Shown here: positions 55,001 through 64,000 of the stretch, piece after piece
Position numbering within the stretch: position 1 is the stretch's first letter
Layout of the letters: each line of letters opens with the position of its first letter
Assembly (NCBI RefSeq): GCF_009866765.1
Contig: NZ_CP019431.1
Location: forward strand, 5,270,001-5,334,000
DNA: 64,000 nt
From: Pseudomonas sp. S35
GTDB lineage: Bacteria; Pseudomonadota; Gammaproteobacteria; Pseudomonadales; Pseudomonadaceae
Direction: 5' to 3'
Program-made: the position numbers and the translations under genes
Notes under the pieces: model-generated
Told to the model about the DNA's origin: nothing
Databases searched by the model: none
Seen by the model: the letters and a program-made list of their open reading frames with translations, nothing else

Positions 55001-57785
55001 CATGAAGCTGCAGCGCAAGATCGACGATGTTGAAGGCACCACGGTCAATCGACTCAAGATGATCACCGGTATTCTGTGGACCTGCGTGGAGTGGGTCACT
55101 GCGATTGCCACCGCGCCCTTCCCCGTCCTCAGCCTGAGCCTGGGCATGCTGCTGGCGTTCAAGGACGGCATGCTGGCCTTGCACGCTTACCAGCAGGGCG
55201 ATACCGGCGCCGCCCTGGAGCACTTGATCGGCTACATGCTCAACAGTGCCGGCGCCGCATTCACCGATCTGCGCCCGGCCCTAGTGTCCCTCAGGCAGCT
55301 TGCCCGACCCGCCGTGAGCCCGATCGCCAGGCGCACTGCCGTCCCCAGCGAAGCCTTGAAACTTGTCCAGCCTCTGCAACCCAAGCCCTTGGCCCTGGAA
55401 GACATGCAAGCGGTACTCTTCGATGGCCAAGCGCTGTGGGCGAAGAAAACCCCGGACCCCATCGGCCGCTACCTGCTCTACCGACTGGACCCGGCCAGCG
55501 GCAAACTGGTCTCCACCACACGCGTGGCAGCCCCGGATGCGCAAGGCGTCTGGAGCCGCACCGGGATCACCGGCGGCGCACCTAAATATGAAAAACTGCC
55601 CGACACACCGGAGCCGCTCAAGCCCTATGAAATACCGGTGAAGTACGCGAGCAAACTGGAACTGGCGATCAATCCGGATGTGCGGGCCAGCATCGTGCAG
55701 CGGACTGAATGGGAGTTCCGCTCGCGGGAGGGCGCGCTGGGGCACGTCGCCAGCGAGTTGCACTCCCTGCGCACCACTTATTTGCAACAGGCCGAACGCT
55801 TGACGAGTGACGCCGAAGAGTTCTTCAAACACCTTGATCCGTTGCCGGCCCGCGCCGACGTCCCGGCCATCGACGCCGACGCCTCATTTACGCAGCTACT
55901 GGCCAGCGATGCCTTGGCCGCAAACCGGCACTTGGTCATCGGCGCGGCACCAGGCTCCATCGCCAGTAAAGAACTCCTGATAACGCAAATGGACAGCTTG
56001 CTGAGCAAAGGCTTCACGCACTTGTACATCGAGCACCTGCCTGCCGATTTATTCCGCACAAAATTGCAGAAGCTCAACACCGGTAAATCCTGGCAGCACA
56101 TCGAACGCCACCTGAAGACGATTGACCAGGCGTTTGGCTTCGCCGAAGACGCCGAGTATTCGTTTGTCGCCCTGGTGCGCCAGGCGCAAAAAAAGGGCTT
56201 GAAACTCAGAGCCCTCGACGCCTCGACCTCGTATCAACTGGAGGATGCCCTGCAAATGGGCGACACACCGGCGACGACGCCGCGGGATAACGCGGCCAGG
56301 AACTTCTATTCCCACAAGACCATCGAGACCGACGCCATCGACGAGCCCAACGCTCGCTGGATCGCGTTAGTGGATTCCTCGCGCCTGCGTACCTTCGATA
56401 AAACGCCGGGCCTGGCCGACTTGCACGACGCGGTGGCCTTGCGGGTGGACGATGTCGGCCCAGGCCAGCCGGTGGGCATCTGGATCGACGAGCCGGGCGC
56501 CATCGTCGGCGATCCACTGGCCCACGCTGACTACCGGCTGACCCTTCACACAGCCTATGCGGCGCCCGAGCCGGTAACGCCATCCGGTGCTGGGGCAGTT
56601 GCTGTCGCTAACCACTTCAGCGACTACGACATCGCGCCGCCGTTGCGCGCCAGCATCGCTCAACAGGCTACTACGCGATATGGGCTCAATACACGTTACT
56701 ACTCGACGGCCCCGGATCATCGCGAAGCACTCCAGGCGTTCCAGAACACCAGGGAACGCCTGAGCACCGAGGCACAAACCTATATGGCCAGCCACGTGCC
56801 GCCCACCAGGCCCGACCCTTCGGTTCTGGGCTCGCCGAAAACCCCAGAGGCGCTGCTGGAAAGCATCCGTCACAGCGAGTTCACCGGACTGGTGATCGGT
56901 GAAGGGCACCGGGCGGAGTCCAGCAAACGGTTGTTGCGCGAGTACATGGGGCACCTCAAGGCGCAGGGGTTCAAGACCCTGTACGTAGAACACCTGATGA
57001 CCGATTTGCATCAGGCAGAGCTGGATACCTTCCTGCGCACCCAACACCTGCCGGCCCCCCTCAAGCGCTACCTTAACTATCTGGACCAGGGGCAAATGCG
57101 CGGCTACAAAGGCCGCGATACGTACACGGAAGTCATCCAGGCAGCCGGCAAGCATGGCTTGCGCGTCCGCGCCCTGGACTGCGCCGCCAGTTATCACCTC
57201 AAAGGGCTGGGTGGGGACATGTCTGTAACGCGCAACCAAATATTCAGCTACTTCGCCTCCAATGTGATCAAGGCCGACCAGGCGGCGCATGGGCCACACA
57301 AGTGGGTCGCGTTCATCGGCAGCACTCACACCAACAACAACCTGGGGGTGCCCGGACTGGCGGAACTGCAAGGTGCCGTCAGCCTGCATGTCAGGGACAC
57401 GCCCCCCGCGTTGGCGCGAAACATTCGCCCCGGCACCTGGGAGACATTTTCCGAAGGCATAGACCTCGATGCCAGGGCCTTGCGTAGCGACTTAGTTCTG
57501 GAGGCCGGTGTGGAAGGCTTAACGGCGCCAGCGCCGTTCGTTCCGGTCGACCGGTCTCGGCTGAAAAGACCCGGCCATTTCCTGATCGAACGCCCAACAC
57601 CGGCGCAGAACAATGTGCTGCACCGTTCGCGCACCGGGGAAATTGTGTCGACGCCCATCAAGGTCAATGCTGACGGCCTGTATTACGTCGACCGCTGGGA
57701 ACCGATGCAGGGCAAGCGCTTCAGCTACGAAAGCACCTTGATCAGTGCACTGCGGGTGGAAGTCGGGCTGACCCCCGCGCCCTGA
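52044..57785 (+). CDS. Large toxin-like protein, dermonecrotic-toxin/MTE type, tandem effector domains
   Basis: 1,913 residues, no signal peptide. Resembles Pseudomonas proteins annotated as dermonecrotic or membrane-targeted-effector toxins. In order: helical N-terminus; two related modules around residues 325-480 and 660-830 (PDWYRSAS, PHWYRSTS); a hydrophobic stretch M1006-L1046 that could insert in membranes; a linker; then two homologous domains of the TIKI/EreA/ChaN-like fold as seen in RtxA/PMT-type toxins. The second keeps VIGEGHR (E1620, H1622) and STHTN (H1762); the first has VIGAAPG and DSSRL there. The start may be GTG 52059, with GGAGA upstream. Secretion route and target are unknown; no immunity or adaptor gene lies nearby. 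Confidence 0.85.
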   Translation: MESAPVNTPSQVFEGIESNLNQIGHHLLNVEAPLLPEHKPSAEQAYLEKTNAILASYRQQFLHKSRTLYQSLKQADLPQQLVTLKATLNTHLEHLDRYEQIDGKPRKSFMTFEAGFTALANETALSAQDRLLHPQQQAMLERVPLGSTLRPGFYALTLDYQAQTIELAGAFVLTERTSPVVTDLSSMPAVGEVMLFTPTRGIETFGSLPQLNAHLLRGMDDAAQRRDFMHLLPVRYHHISPGAIWPLALTPINDRPLFEHTYNALIDKRNADIDHALSLVNNPEQAVDTLISALDHAIVASLPDLAARLAWRAQSVLERYLRQSAPDWYRSASETRRAELAGHLADYNTARQHLLELLGPVTTPATLARYQLLERLSEDLDIHDLEPERLVINTRRYVSPIGEYEHDRNLIDLTLRGLHEGDEQTGSDFLKKTTLTYQEAPLPEAYKDLTVTWLVQTLSTLQPRLDFAAAQQQMHAKPETSLAIEQMLDQRINALAYTAVLEGHLSEDDFQLVQTLRQGTDARLSAATLSLHEAQLQDMWVLRQSDGNGKVIRLLLCTPEAPGRQQFQAFDDEVACQQHILGWSLDNGSKQPPGTLTDYLITRVALRFRAAMKQVLTGLSFKPHAEEYKEVRFGNIGNHAHCLKAMSAHVLATRVDDYAFSTPHWYRSTSNANRQKLLKLADDAEGALHAYNVFALSEAHFPSFPDFLHEQAKKRLNELLGRHQNDVDPDTVWAFSPPALLGAWTPKPLTYTQLYRDGYADGVGFLDEKFSRAARFKGPNGIDLSPLTAEKVARSVTGVWIGQRYINEVRARLLNVGSADYELRRNATLSITQRQMQNAALECRLQGHIAGVDWEWLERSIASMGSTATDQRGTYAIHRLLVDGEWVIDNFLFSHSGFPTLLYTPNAPDGISFREARQFNYLLKKIPGMVGYLTLRVGAQSQTRVRTFLENAKAQLPEDLNKTSVSLARYDATRVPLPDLRQALYNMKLQRKIDDVEGTTVNRLKMITGILWTCVEWVTAIATAPFPVLSLSLGMLLAFKDGMLALHAYQQGDTGAALEHLIGYMLNSAGAAFTDLRPALVSLRQLARPAVSPIARRTAVPSEALKLVQPLQPKPLALEDMQAVLFDGQALWAKKTPDPIGRYLLYRLDPASGKLVSTTRVAAPDAQGVWSRTGITGGAPKYEKLPDTPEPLKPYEIPVKYASKLELAINPDVRASIVQRTEWEFRSREGALGHVASELHSLRTTYLQQAERLTSDAEEFFKHLDPLPARADVPAIDADASFTQLLASDALAANRHLVIGAAPGSIASKELLITQMDSLLSKGFTHLYIEHLPADLFRTKLQKLNTGKSWQHIERHLKTIDQAFGFAEDAEYSFVALVRQAQKKGLKLRALDASTSYQLEDALQMGDTPATTPRDNAARNFYSHKTIETDAIDEPNARWIALVDSSRLRTFDKTPGLADLHDAVALRVDDVGPGQPVGIWIDEPGAIVGDPLAHADYRLTLHTAYAAPEPVTPSGAGAVAVANHFSDYDIAPPLRASIAQQATTRYGLNTRYYSTAPDHREALQAFQNTRERLSTEAQTYMASHVPPTRPDPSVLGSPKTPEALLESIRHSEFTGLVIGEGHRAESSKRLLREYMGHLKAQGFKTLYVEHLMTDLHQAELDTFLRTQHLPAPLKRYLNYLDQGQMRGYKGRDTYTEVIQAAGKHGLRVRALDCAASYHLKGLGGDMSVTRNQIFSYFASNVIKADQAAHGPHKWVAFIGSTHTNNNLGVPGLAELQGAVSLHVRDTPPALARNIRPGTWETFSEGIDLDARALRSDLVLEAGVEGLTAPAPFVPVDRSRLKRPGHFLIERPTPAQNNVLHRSRTGEIVSTPIKVNADGLYYVDRWEPMQGKRFSYESTLISALRVEVGLTPAP

Positions 57786-57831
57786 GTCGTTGAAGGCCTG
57801 GCCCTGATTGCATGACAGCCAACAAAACAAA

Positions 57832-57863
57832 AAACCCGCTGGCCAAACTGGCCCAGCGGGTTT
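57832..57863. terminator. Bidirectional terminator
   Basis: AAACCCGCTGG / CCAGCGGGTTT, 11-bp stem with A-rich sequence on the left and TTTCTTGTTTT on the right. It separates the toxin-like gene from the convergent NIF3-like gene. Confidence 0.88.
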
Positions 57864-57884
57864 CTTGTTTTAACAGCCAGCCGA

Positions 57885-58196
57885 TCAGAAATCTGCCAAC
57901 TGCCACACTTCATACGCCGGTGTCTCGTAGGGGTGGCTGAGCTTCAAGGCCGCGACAACCGCCTTGATCCACTCATCGGCCACCACCAACTCGACTTTCC
58001 ACTCTTCAACCACTTCAACCTGGCCCACCTGCCCGATAAACGGCTGGCTGCCGTCCAACGCGCGGAATTGGCCCTGGCCCAGCACTTGCCAGGCGCAGCT
58101 GTCGTAGTCGCCGATGCGCCCGCCACCGGCTGCGAAGACGGCGGTTTTCACCGTCTCCACATGGCTGTCGGGCACAAAGAAGGCGAGCTTGTACAC
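57885..58196 (-). CDS. NIF3/YqfO C-terminal-like small protein
   Basis: 103 residues resembling the CutA-like inserted domain of YqfO/NIF3 proteins as a stand-alone protein: MYKLAFFVPDSHVETVKTA, GGGRIGDYDSCAWQVLGQG and HPYETPAYEVWQL. It probably forms CutA-like oligomers. Function unknown. It starts 4 bases after purL, so it shares that transcript. Confidence 0.87.
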   Translation of the reverse strand: MYKLAFFVPDSHVETVKTAVFAAGGGRIGDYDSCAWQVLGQGQFRALDGSQPFIGQVGQVEVVEEWKVELVVADEWIKAVVAALKLSHPYETPAYEVWQLADF

Positions 58197-58200
58197 GGTC

Positions 58201-61200
58201 TTAGTTCACCCACACGCGAGCGTTGCGGAACATGCGCAGCCAGGCGCCGTCCTCGTTCCACTCTTCCGGACGCCACGAGTTCTGCACGGCGCGGAATACC
58301 CGCTCCGGGTGCGGCATCATGATGGTGACGCGACCGTCGCGGCTGGTAAGGCCGGTGATCCCGCGCGGCGAACCGTTCGGGTTGGCCGGGTAGGCCTCAG
58401 TGACCTTGCCGTGGTTGTCGACGAAACGCATGGCCACGCAACCGGACAGGTCGGCTTCGAGCAAGGCTTCTTCGCTTTCGAACTCGGCATGGCCTTCACC
58501 GTGGGCGATGGCGATTGGCATGCGCGAACCGGCCATGCCTTGCAGGAAGATCGAGTTGGACTCCTGCACTTGCACCATGGCGACACGGGCTTCGAACTGC
58601 TCGGAACGGTTGCGCACAAAGTGCGGCCAGAACTCGCTGCCGGGGATCAGTTCGCTGAGGTTGGACATCATCTGGCAACCGTTGCACACACCCAGGGTGA
58701 AACTGTCGTTGCGCTCGAAGAAACCTTGGAACGCGTCGCGGGCACGGCTGTTGAACAGCGCCGACTTAGCCCAGCCTTCACCGGCACCCAGCACGTCGCC
58801 GTAGGAGAAACCGCCGCAAGCCACCAGGCCTTTGAACTCGTTGAGGTCAACACGACCGGCGAGGATGTCGCTCATGTGCACGTCGATCGCATTGAAGCCG
58901 GCACGGTCGAACGCCGCCGCCATTTCCACCTGGCCATTGACGCCCTGCTCACGCAGCACGGCAACCTGTGGGCGGATGCCTTTCTTGATGTACGGCGCGG
59001 CGATGTCCTGGTTGACGTCGAAGCTGAGCTTGGTGCTCAGGCCCGGGTTGTCTTCTTCCAGGATCACGTCGAATTCCTGCTCGGCGCAGTCGGCGTTGTC
59101 ACGCAGGCGTTGGATCTGGTAGCTGGTCTCGGCCCACTGGCGTTGCAGCAGGCGGCGCTGGCCGGCAAACACGGTATCGCCATTGAACGAGATATTGATT
59201 TCACCGTTGTTGATCGGCTGGCCGATCACGGCCACGCAGTCGTCCAGGCCAGCGGCGCTGAATTGTGCGAGTACATCCGGCGTGGCGTCCTGGCGCACCT
59301 GGATCACCGCGCCCAACTCTTCGTTGAACAGGATGCCGTTGATTTCGGCAGCATCCTCGGCAACGCTGTCGAGCACGATGTTCAGGCCGCAGTGACCGGC
59401 GAAGGCCATTTCGACAACGCTGGTCAGCAAGCCGCCGTCGGAACGGTCGTGGTAAGCCAGCAGGTGGCCGTCGGCGTTGAGGCCCTGGATCACGGCGAAG
59501 AAGGCCTTGAGGTCTTCGGCGTCGTCGACGTCCGGCGCATGTTTGCCGAGCTTGCCGTGGGTTTGCGCCAGGATGGACGCGCCCATGCGGTTCTGGCCAC
59601 GGCCCAGGTCGATCAGGATCAGGTCGGTGGTGCCCTTGTCCATGCGCAGTTGCGGGGTCAGGGTCTGGCGCACGTCGGTGACCGGTGCAAAACCGGTGAC
59701 GATCAGCGACAGCGGCGAGGTGACGCTCTTGTCCACGCCTTCTTCGTTCCAACGGGTGGCCATGGACATGGAGTCCTTGCCCACCGGAATGGTGATCCCC
59801 AGTTCCGGGCACAGCTCCATGCCGACGGCTTTTACGGTGTCATACAGACGCGCGTCTTCACCTGGGTGGCCGGCAGCGGACATCCAGTTGGCCGACAGCT
59901 TGATGTCAGACAGCTTGCCGATGCGCGATGCGGCGATGTTGGTGAGGGTTTCACCAATGGCCATGCGGCCCGACGCCGGAGCGTCCAGCAGGGCCAGCGG
60001 CGTACGCTCGCCCATCGCCATGGCTTCACCGGTGTAGACGTCGAAGCTGGTGGCGGTGACGGCAACGTCGGCCACCGGAACCTGCCACGGGCCGACCATT
60101 TGGTCACGGGCAACCAGGCCGGTGATGGAGCGGTCGCCGATGGTGATCAGGAAGCTTTTGCTGGCCACGGCCGGGTGGTGCAGCACGCGTTCGATACTGT
60201 CGGCCAGTTCGAGTGTGCTTGGGTCGAAATCATCACCCAGTTCGGCTTCACGCACCGCCGAACGGTGCATGCGCGGGGCTTTGCCCAGCAGCACTTCGAG
60301 TGGCATGTCCACTGGGTTGTTGCCGAAGTGGCTGTCGGTCACCGTCAACTGCGGCTCGGCAGTGGCTTCGCCGACCACCGCAAACGGGCAACGCTCGCGT
60401 TCGCAGATGGCCTGGAAGCGCGCGAAGTCTTCAGGGCCGACGGCCAGCACGTAGCGTTCCTGGGATTCGTTGCTCCAGATTTCGTGCGGGGCCATGCCCG
60501 GCTCGTCGTTTGGAATGTTGCGCAGTTCGAAACGGCCACCACGGTCGCCATCGTTGACCAGTTCCGGGAAGGCGTTGGACAAACCGCCGGCGCCGACGTC
60601 GTGGATGAAGCTGATCGGGTTCTTGTCACCCAACTGCCAGCAACGGTCGATGACTTCCTGGCAGCGACGTTCCATCTCTGGGTTTTCGCGCTGTACGGAA
60701 GCGAAGTCCAGGTCGGCCGAGCTGGTGCCGGTGGCCATCGAAGAAGCCGCGCCGCCGCCCAGGCCGATCAACATCGCCGGGCCGCCGAGCACGATCAGCT
60801 TGGAGCCGACCAGGATCTCGCCTTTCTTGACGTGTTCTTCACGGATGTTGCCCATGCCGCCGGCCAACATGATCGGCTTGTGGTAACCGCGCACTTCATC
60901 ACCATGAGGGGTGGTGATGGACTGTTCGAAGGTACGGAAGTAGCCGGTCAGCGCCGGGCGCCCGAATTCGTTGTTGAACGCGGCGCCGCCCAGCGGGCCT
61001 TCGATCATGATGTCGAGTGCGGTGACGATGCGCTCAGGCTTGCCGTACGGCACTTCCCACGGCTGTTCGAAGCCTGGGATCTGCAGGTTGGACACGGTAA
61101 AACCGGTGAGGCCCGCCTTTGGCTTGGCGCCACGGCCGGTCGCGCCTTCGTCGCGGATCTCGCCGCCGGAACCGGTGGCTGCGCCCGGGAACGGGGCAAT

Positions 61201-62097
61201 CGCGGTCGGGTGGTTGTGGGTTTCAACCTTCATCAGGATGTGCACCGGCTCCTGGACCGCGCCGTACTGGCGGGTCTCGGGGTCCGGGAAGAAACGGCCG
61301 GCGACGCTGCCGACGATGACCGAGGCGTTGTCCTTATAAGCCGACAGAACGCCTTCGCTGTGCATCACGTAGGTGTTCTTGATCATGCCGAACAGGCTTT
61401 TTTCCTGGTTCTCGCCGTCGATGTCCCAACTGGCGTTGAAGATCTTGTGACGGCAATGCTCGGAGTTGGCCTGGGCGAACATCATCAGTTCGATGTCGTG
61501 GGGGTTGCGCTGCAAACCGTTGAAGGCGTTGACCAGGTAGTCGATCTCGTCTTCGGCCAGGGCCAGGCCCAGTTCAGTGTTGGCCTTCTCCAGGGCAGCA
61601 CGGCCGCCGCCGAGCACGTCAATCGCGGTCAGCGGCTTGGGCTCGGCGTGGCTGAACAGGCCGGCAGCTTGTTCCAACTGGCTGACGATGATCTGGGTCA
61701 TGCGGTCGTGCAGGCTGCTGGCGATCAGCTCGGCCTCGGCGTCGCTGAACTGGCCGGCAACGTAGAAGGCAATACCGCGCTCCAGGCGCTGGATGCTCGC
61801 CAGGCCGCAGTTGCGGGCGATGTCGCTGGCCTTGCTCGACCAGGGCGAGATGGTGCCGAACCGCGGCAGGACCAGGAACAAGCGGCCGGTCGGCTCTTGA
61901 ACGGGAACGCTTGGGCCGTACTTCAGAAGGCGTGCCAGCACTTGCTGTTCGTCGGCGGCCAACACGCCGGTAACGTCGGCGAAGTGAGCAAATTCAGCAT
62001 ACAGGCCTGTAACCGCTGGAACCTTCTGGCTCAGTTGTTCAAGGAGTTTGCTGTGGCGAAAGGCAGAAAGGGCAGGAGCGCCGCGCAGGATCAACAT
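58201..62097 (-). CDS. purL: Phosphoribosylformylglycinamidine synthase
   Basis: 1,298-residue large PurL, the FGAR-to-FGAM step of purine synthesis. An N-terminal PurS-like part, linker, two AIRS-type ATPase halves ([22 protein letters not shown] [32 protein letters not shown]) and a C-terminal glutaminase with Cys in [13 protein letters not shown] and the [15 protein letters not shown] His-Glu region. It diverges from mltF across 286 bases. Confidence 0.98.
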   Translation of the reverse strand: MLILRGAPALSAFRHSKLLEQLSQKVPAVTGLYAEFAHFADVTGVLAADEQQVLARLLKYGPSVPVQEPTGRLFLVLPRFGTISPWSSKASDIARNCGLASIQRLERGIAFYVAGQFSDAEAELIASSLHDRMTQIIVSQLEQAAGLFSHAEPKPLTAIDVLGGGRAALEKANTELGLALAEDEIDYLVNAFNGLQRNPHDIELMMFAQANSEHCRHKIFNASWDIDGENQEKSLFGMIKNTYVMHSEGVLSAYKDNASVIVGSVAGRFFPDPETRQYGAVQEPVHILMKVETHNHPTAIAPFPGAATGSGGEIRDEGATGRGAKPKAGLTGFTVSNLQIPGFEQPWEVPYGKPERIVTALDIMIEGPLGGAAFNNEFGRPALTGYFRTFEQSITTPHGDEVRGYHKPIMLAGGMGNIREEHVKKGEILVGSKLIVLGGPAMLIGLGGGAASSMATGTSSADLDFASVQRENPEMERRCQEVIDRCWQLGDKNPISFIHDVGAGGLSNAFPELVNDGDRGGRFELRNIPNDEPGMAPHEIWSNESQERYVLAVGPEDFARFQAICERERCPFAVVGEATAEPQLTVTDSHFGNNPVDMPLEVLLGKAPRMHRSAVREAELGDDFDPSTLELADSIERVLHHPAVASKSFLITIGDRSITGLVARDQMVGPWQVPVADVAVTATSFDVYTGEAMAMGERTPLALLDAPASGRMAIGETLTNIAASRIGKLSDIKLSANWMSAAGHPGEDARLYDTVKAVGMELCPELGITIPVGKDSMSMATRWNEEGVDKSVTSPLSLIVTGFAPVTDVRQTLTPQLRMDKGTTDLILIDLGRGQNRMGASILAQTHGKLGKHAPDVDDAEDLKAFFAVIQGLNADGHLLAYHDRSDGGLLTSVVEMAFAGHCGLNIVLDSVAEDAAEINGILFNEELGAVIQVRQDATPDVLAQFSAAGLDDCVAVIGQPINNGEINISFNGDTVFAGQRRLLQRQWAETSYQIQRLRDNADCAEQEFDVILEEDNPGLSTKLSFDVNQDIAAPYIKKGIRPQVAVLREQGVNGQVEMAAAFDRAGFNAIDVHMSDILAGRVDLNEFKGLVACGGFSYGDVLGAGEGWAKSALFNSRARDAFQGFFERNDSFTLGVCNGCQMMSNLSELIPGSEFWPHFVRNRSEQFEARVAMVQVQESNSIFLQGMAGSRMPIAIAHGEGHAEFESEEALLEADLSGCVAMRFVDNHGKVTEAYPANPNGSPRGITGLTSRDGRVTIMMPHPERVFRAVQNSWRPEEWNEDGAWLRMFRNARVWVN

Positions 62098-63844
<1,747 letters not shown>

Positions 63845-63910
63845 GTACCCGTGTGGGAGAGCGCTTTGTGGTAAGCCGGCCGGTGATCGGGCCTTTGTAG
63901 TGAAGGGGCT

Positions 63911-63956
63911 TTTGTGGTGAGCGGGCTTGCCCCGCGCTGGGTGGCGAAGCCGCCCC
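63911..63956. repeat. Dispersed repeat, copy related to 17327-17384
   Basis: TTGTGGTGAGCGGGCTTGCC then CCGCGCTGGGTGGCGAAGCC. Its complement matches the element between the two tRNA genes. The last 155 bases of the window hold no gene, only repeat sequence. Confidence 0.7.
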
Positions 63957-64000
63957 AAAACCAGGCGCTACGGTTTTCCTGAAAAATCGCGGCGGCCCTA

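Noticed and set aside
52044..57785. Reading the giant protein as a T6SS Rhs or polymorphic toxin
   Set aside because: There is no PAAR, VgrG, Rhs/YD repeat or nearby immunity gene; the modules resemble dermonecrotic/MTE-type toxins instead.

Overview
The window looks like a Pseudomonas chromosome, most likely of the P. fluorescens group. The evidence is high GC coding sequence, the colRS / methyltransferase / LPS-kinase cluster, the order rpsP-rimM-trmD-rplS then xerD-dsbC-hom-thrC, the nagR-nagA-nagB-nagF-nagE operon, and many copies of the P. fluorescens-type REP repeat (core GGGAGGGGGCTTGC) in the gaps. No phage, insertion sequence or CRISPR array is visible. All protein genes are intact except the first one, which the window edge cuts, and a small thioesterase remnant.

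Layout. 1-2.1 kb: the C-terminal two thirds of an RND efflux pump. 2.1-5.9 kb: envelope cluster, all leftward: colR, colS, a methyltransferase, an InaA-type LPS kinase and a small membrane protein. 6.2-8.9 kb: groES-groEL with a structured leader, and fxsA. 9-16.9 kb: HugZ-like protein, DUF481 outer-membrane protein, alkyltransferase-like protein, AmpG permease, proS, a lipoprotein, and LexA-controlled dinB. 17.1-17.6 kb: two identical initiator tRNA units. 17.9-21.8 kb: mprF and an AcvB/VirJ hydrolase. 21.9-27.5 kb: recJ, yaeQ, a CoA-transferase, a periplasmic binding protein, DUF3509, and a small coiled-coil membrane protein.

27.5-36.1 kb is a leftward housekeeping block: ffh, rpsP-rimM-trmD-rplS, xerD, dsbC, hom, thrC. 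36.3-44.6 kb carries a CcsA-like protein and a CorB/CNNM protein, an MHS transporter, purT, a VUT transporter, DUF1289, a gamma-carbonic anhydrase, two Nudix hydrolases and an L,D-transpeptidase. 44.8-52 kb is a complete N-acetylglucosamine uptake and catabolism operon. NagE and the EIIA-HPr-EI fusion NagF import and phosphorylate GlcNAc, NagA deacetylates it, and the NagB-II-type enzyme deaminates it. The operon is headed by a GntR regulator whose probable operator sits inside its own promoter.

52.0-57.8 kb holds the most unusual gene: a 1,900-residue toxin-like protein with dermonecrotic-toxin-type modules, a hydrophobic segment, and two tandem copies of an effector domain. The first copy has lost its acidic and histidine signature while the second keeps it. 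A strong RNA hairpin covers the start of this gene. 57.9-64 kb returns to core genes: a NIF3-like protein, purL and mltF.
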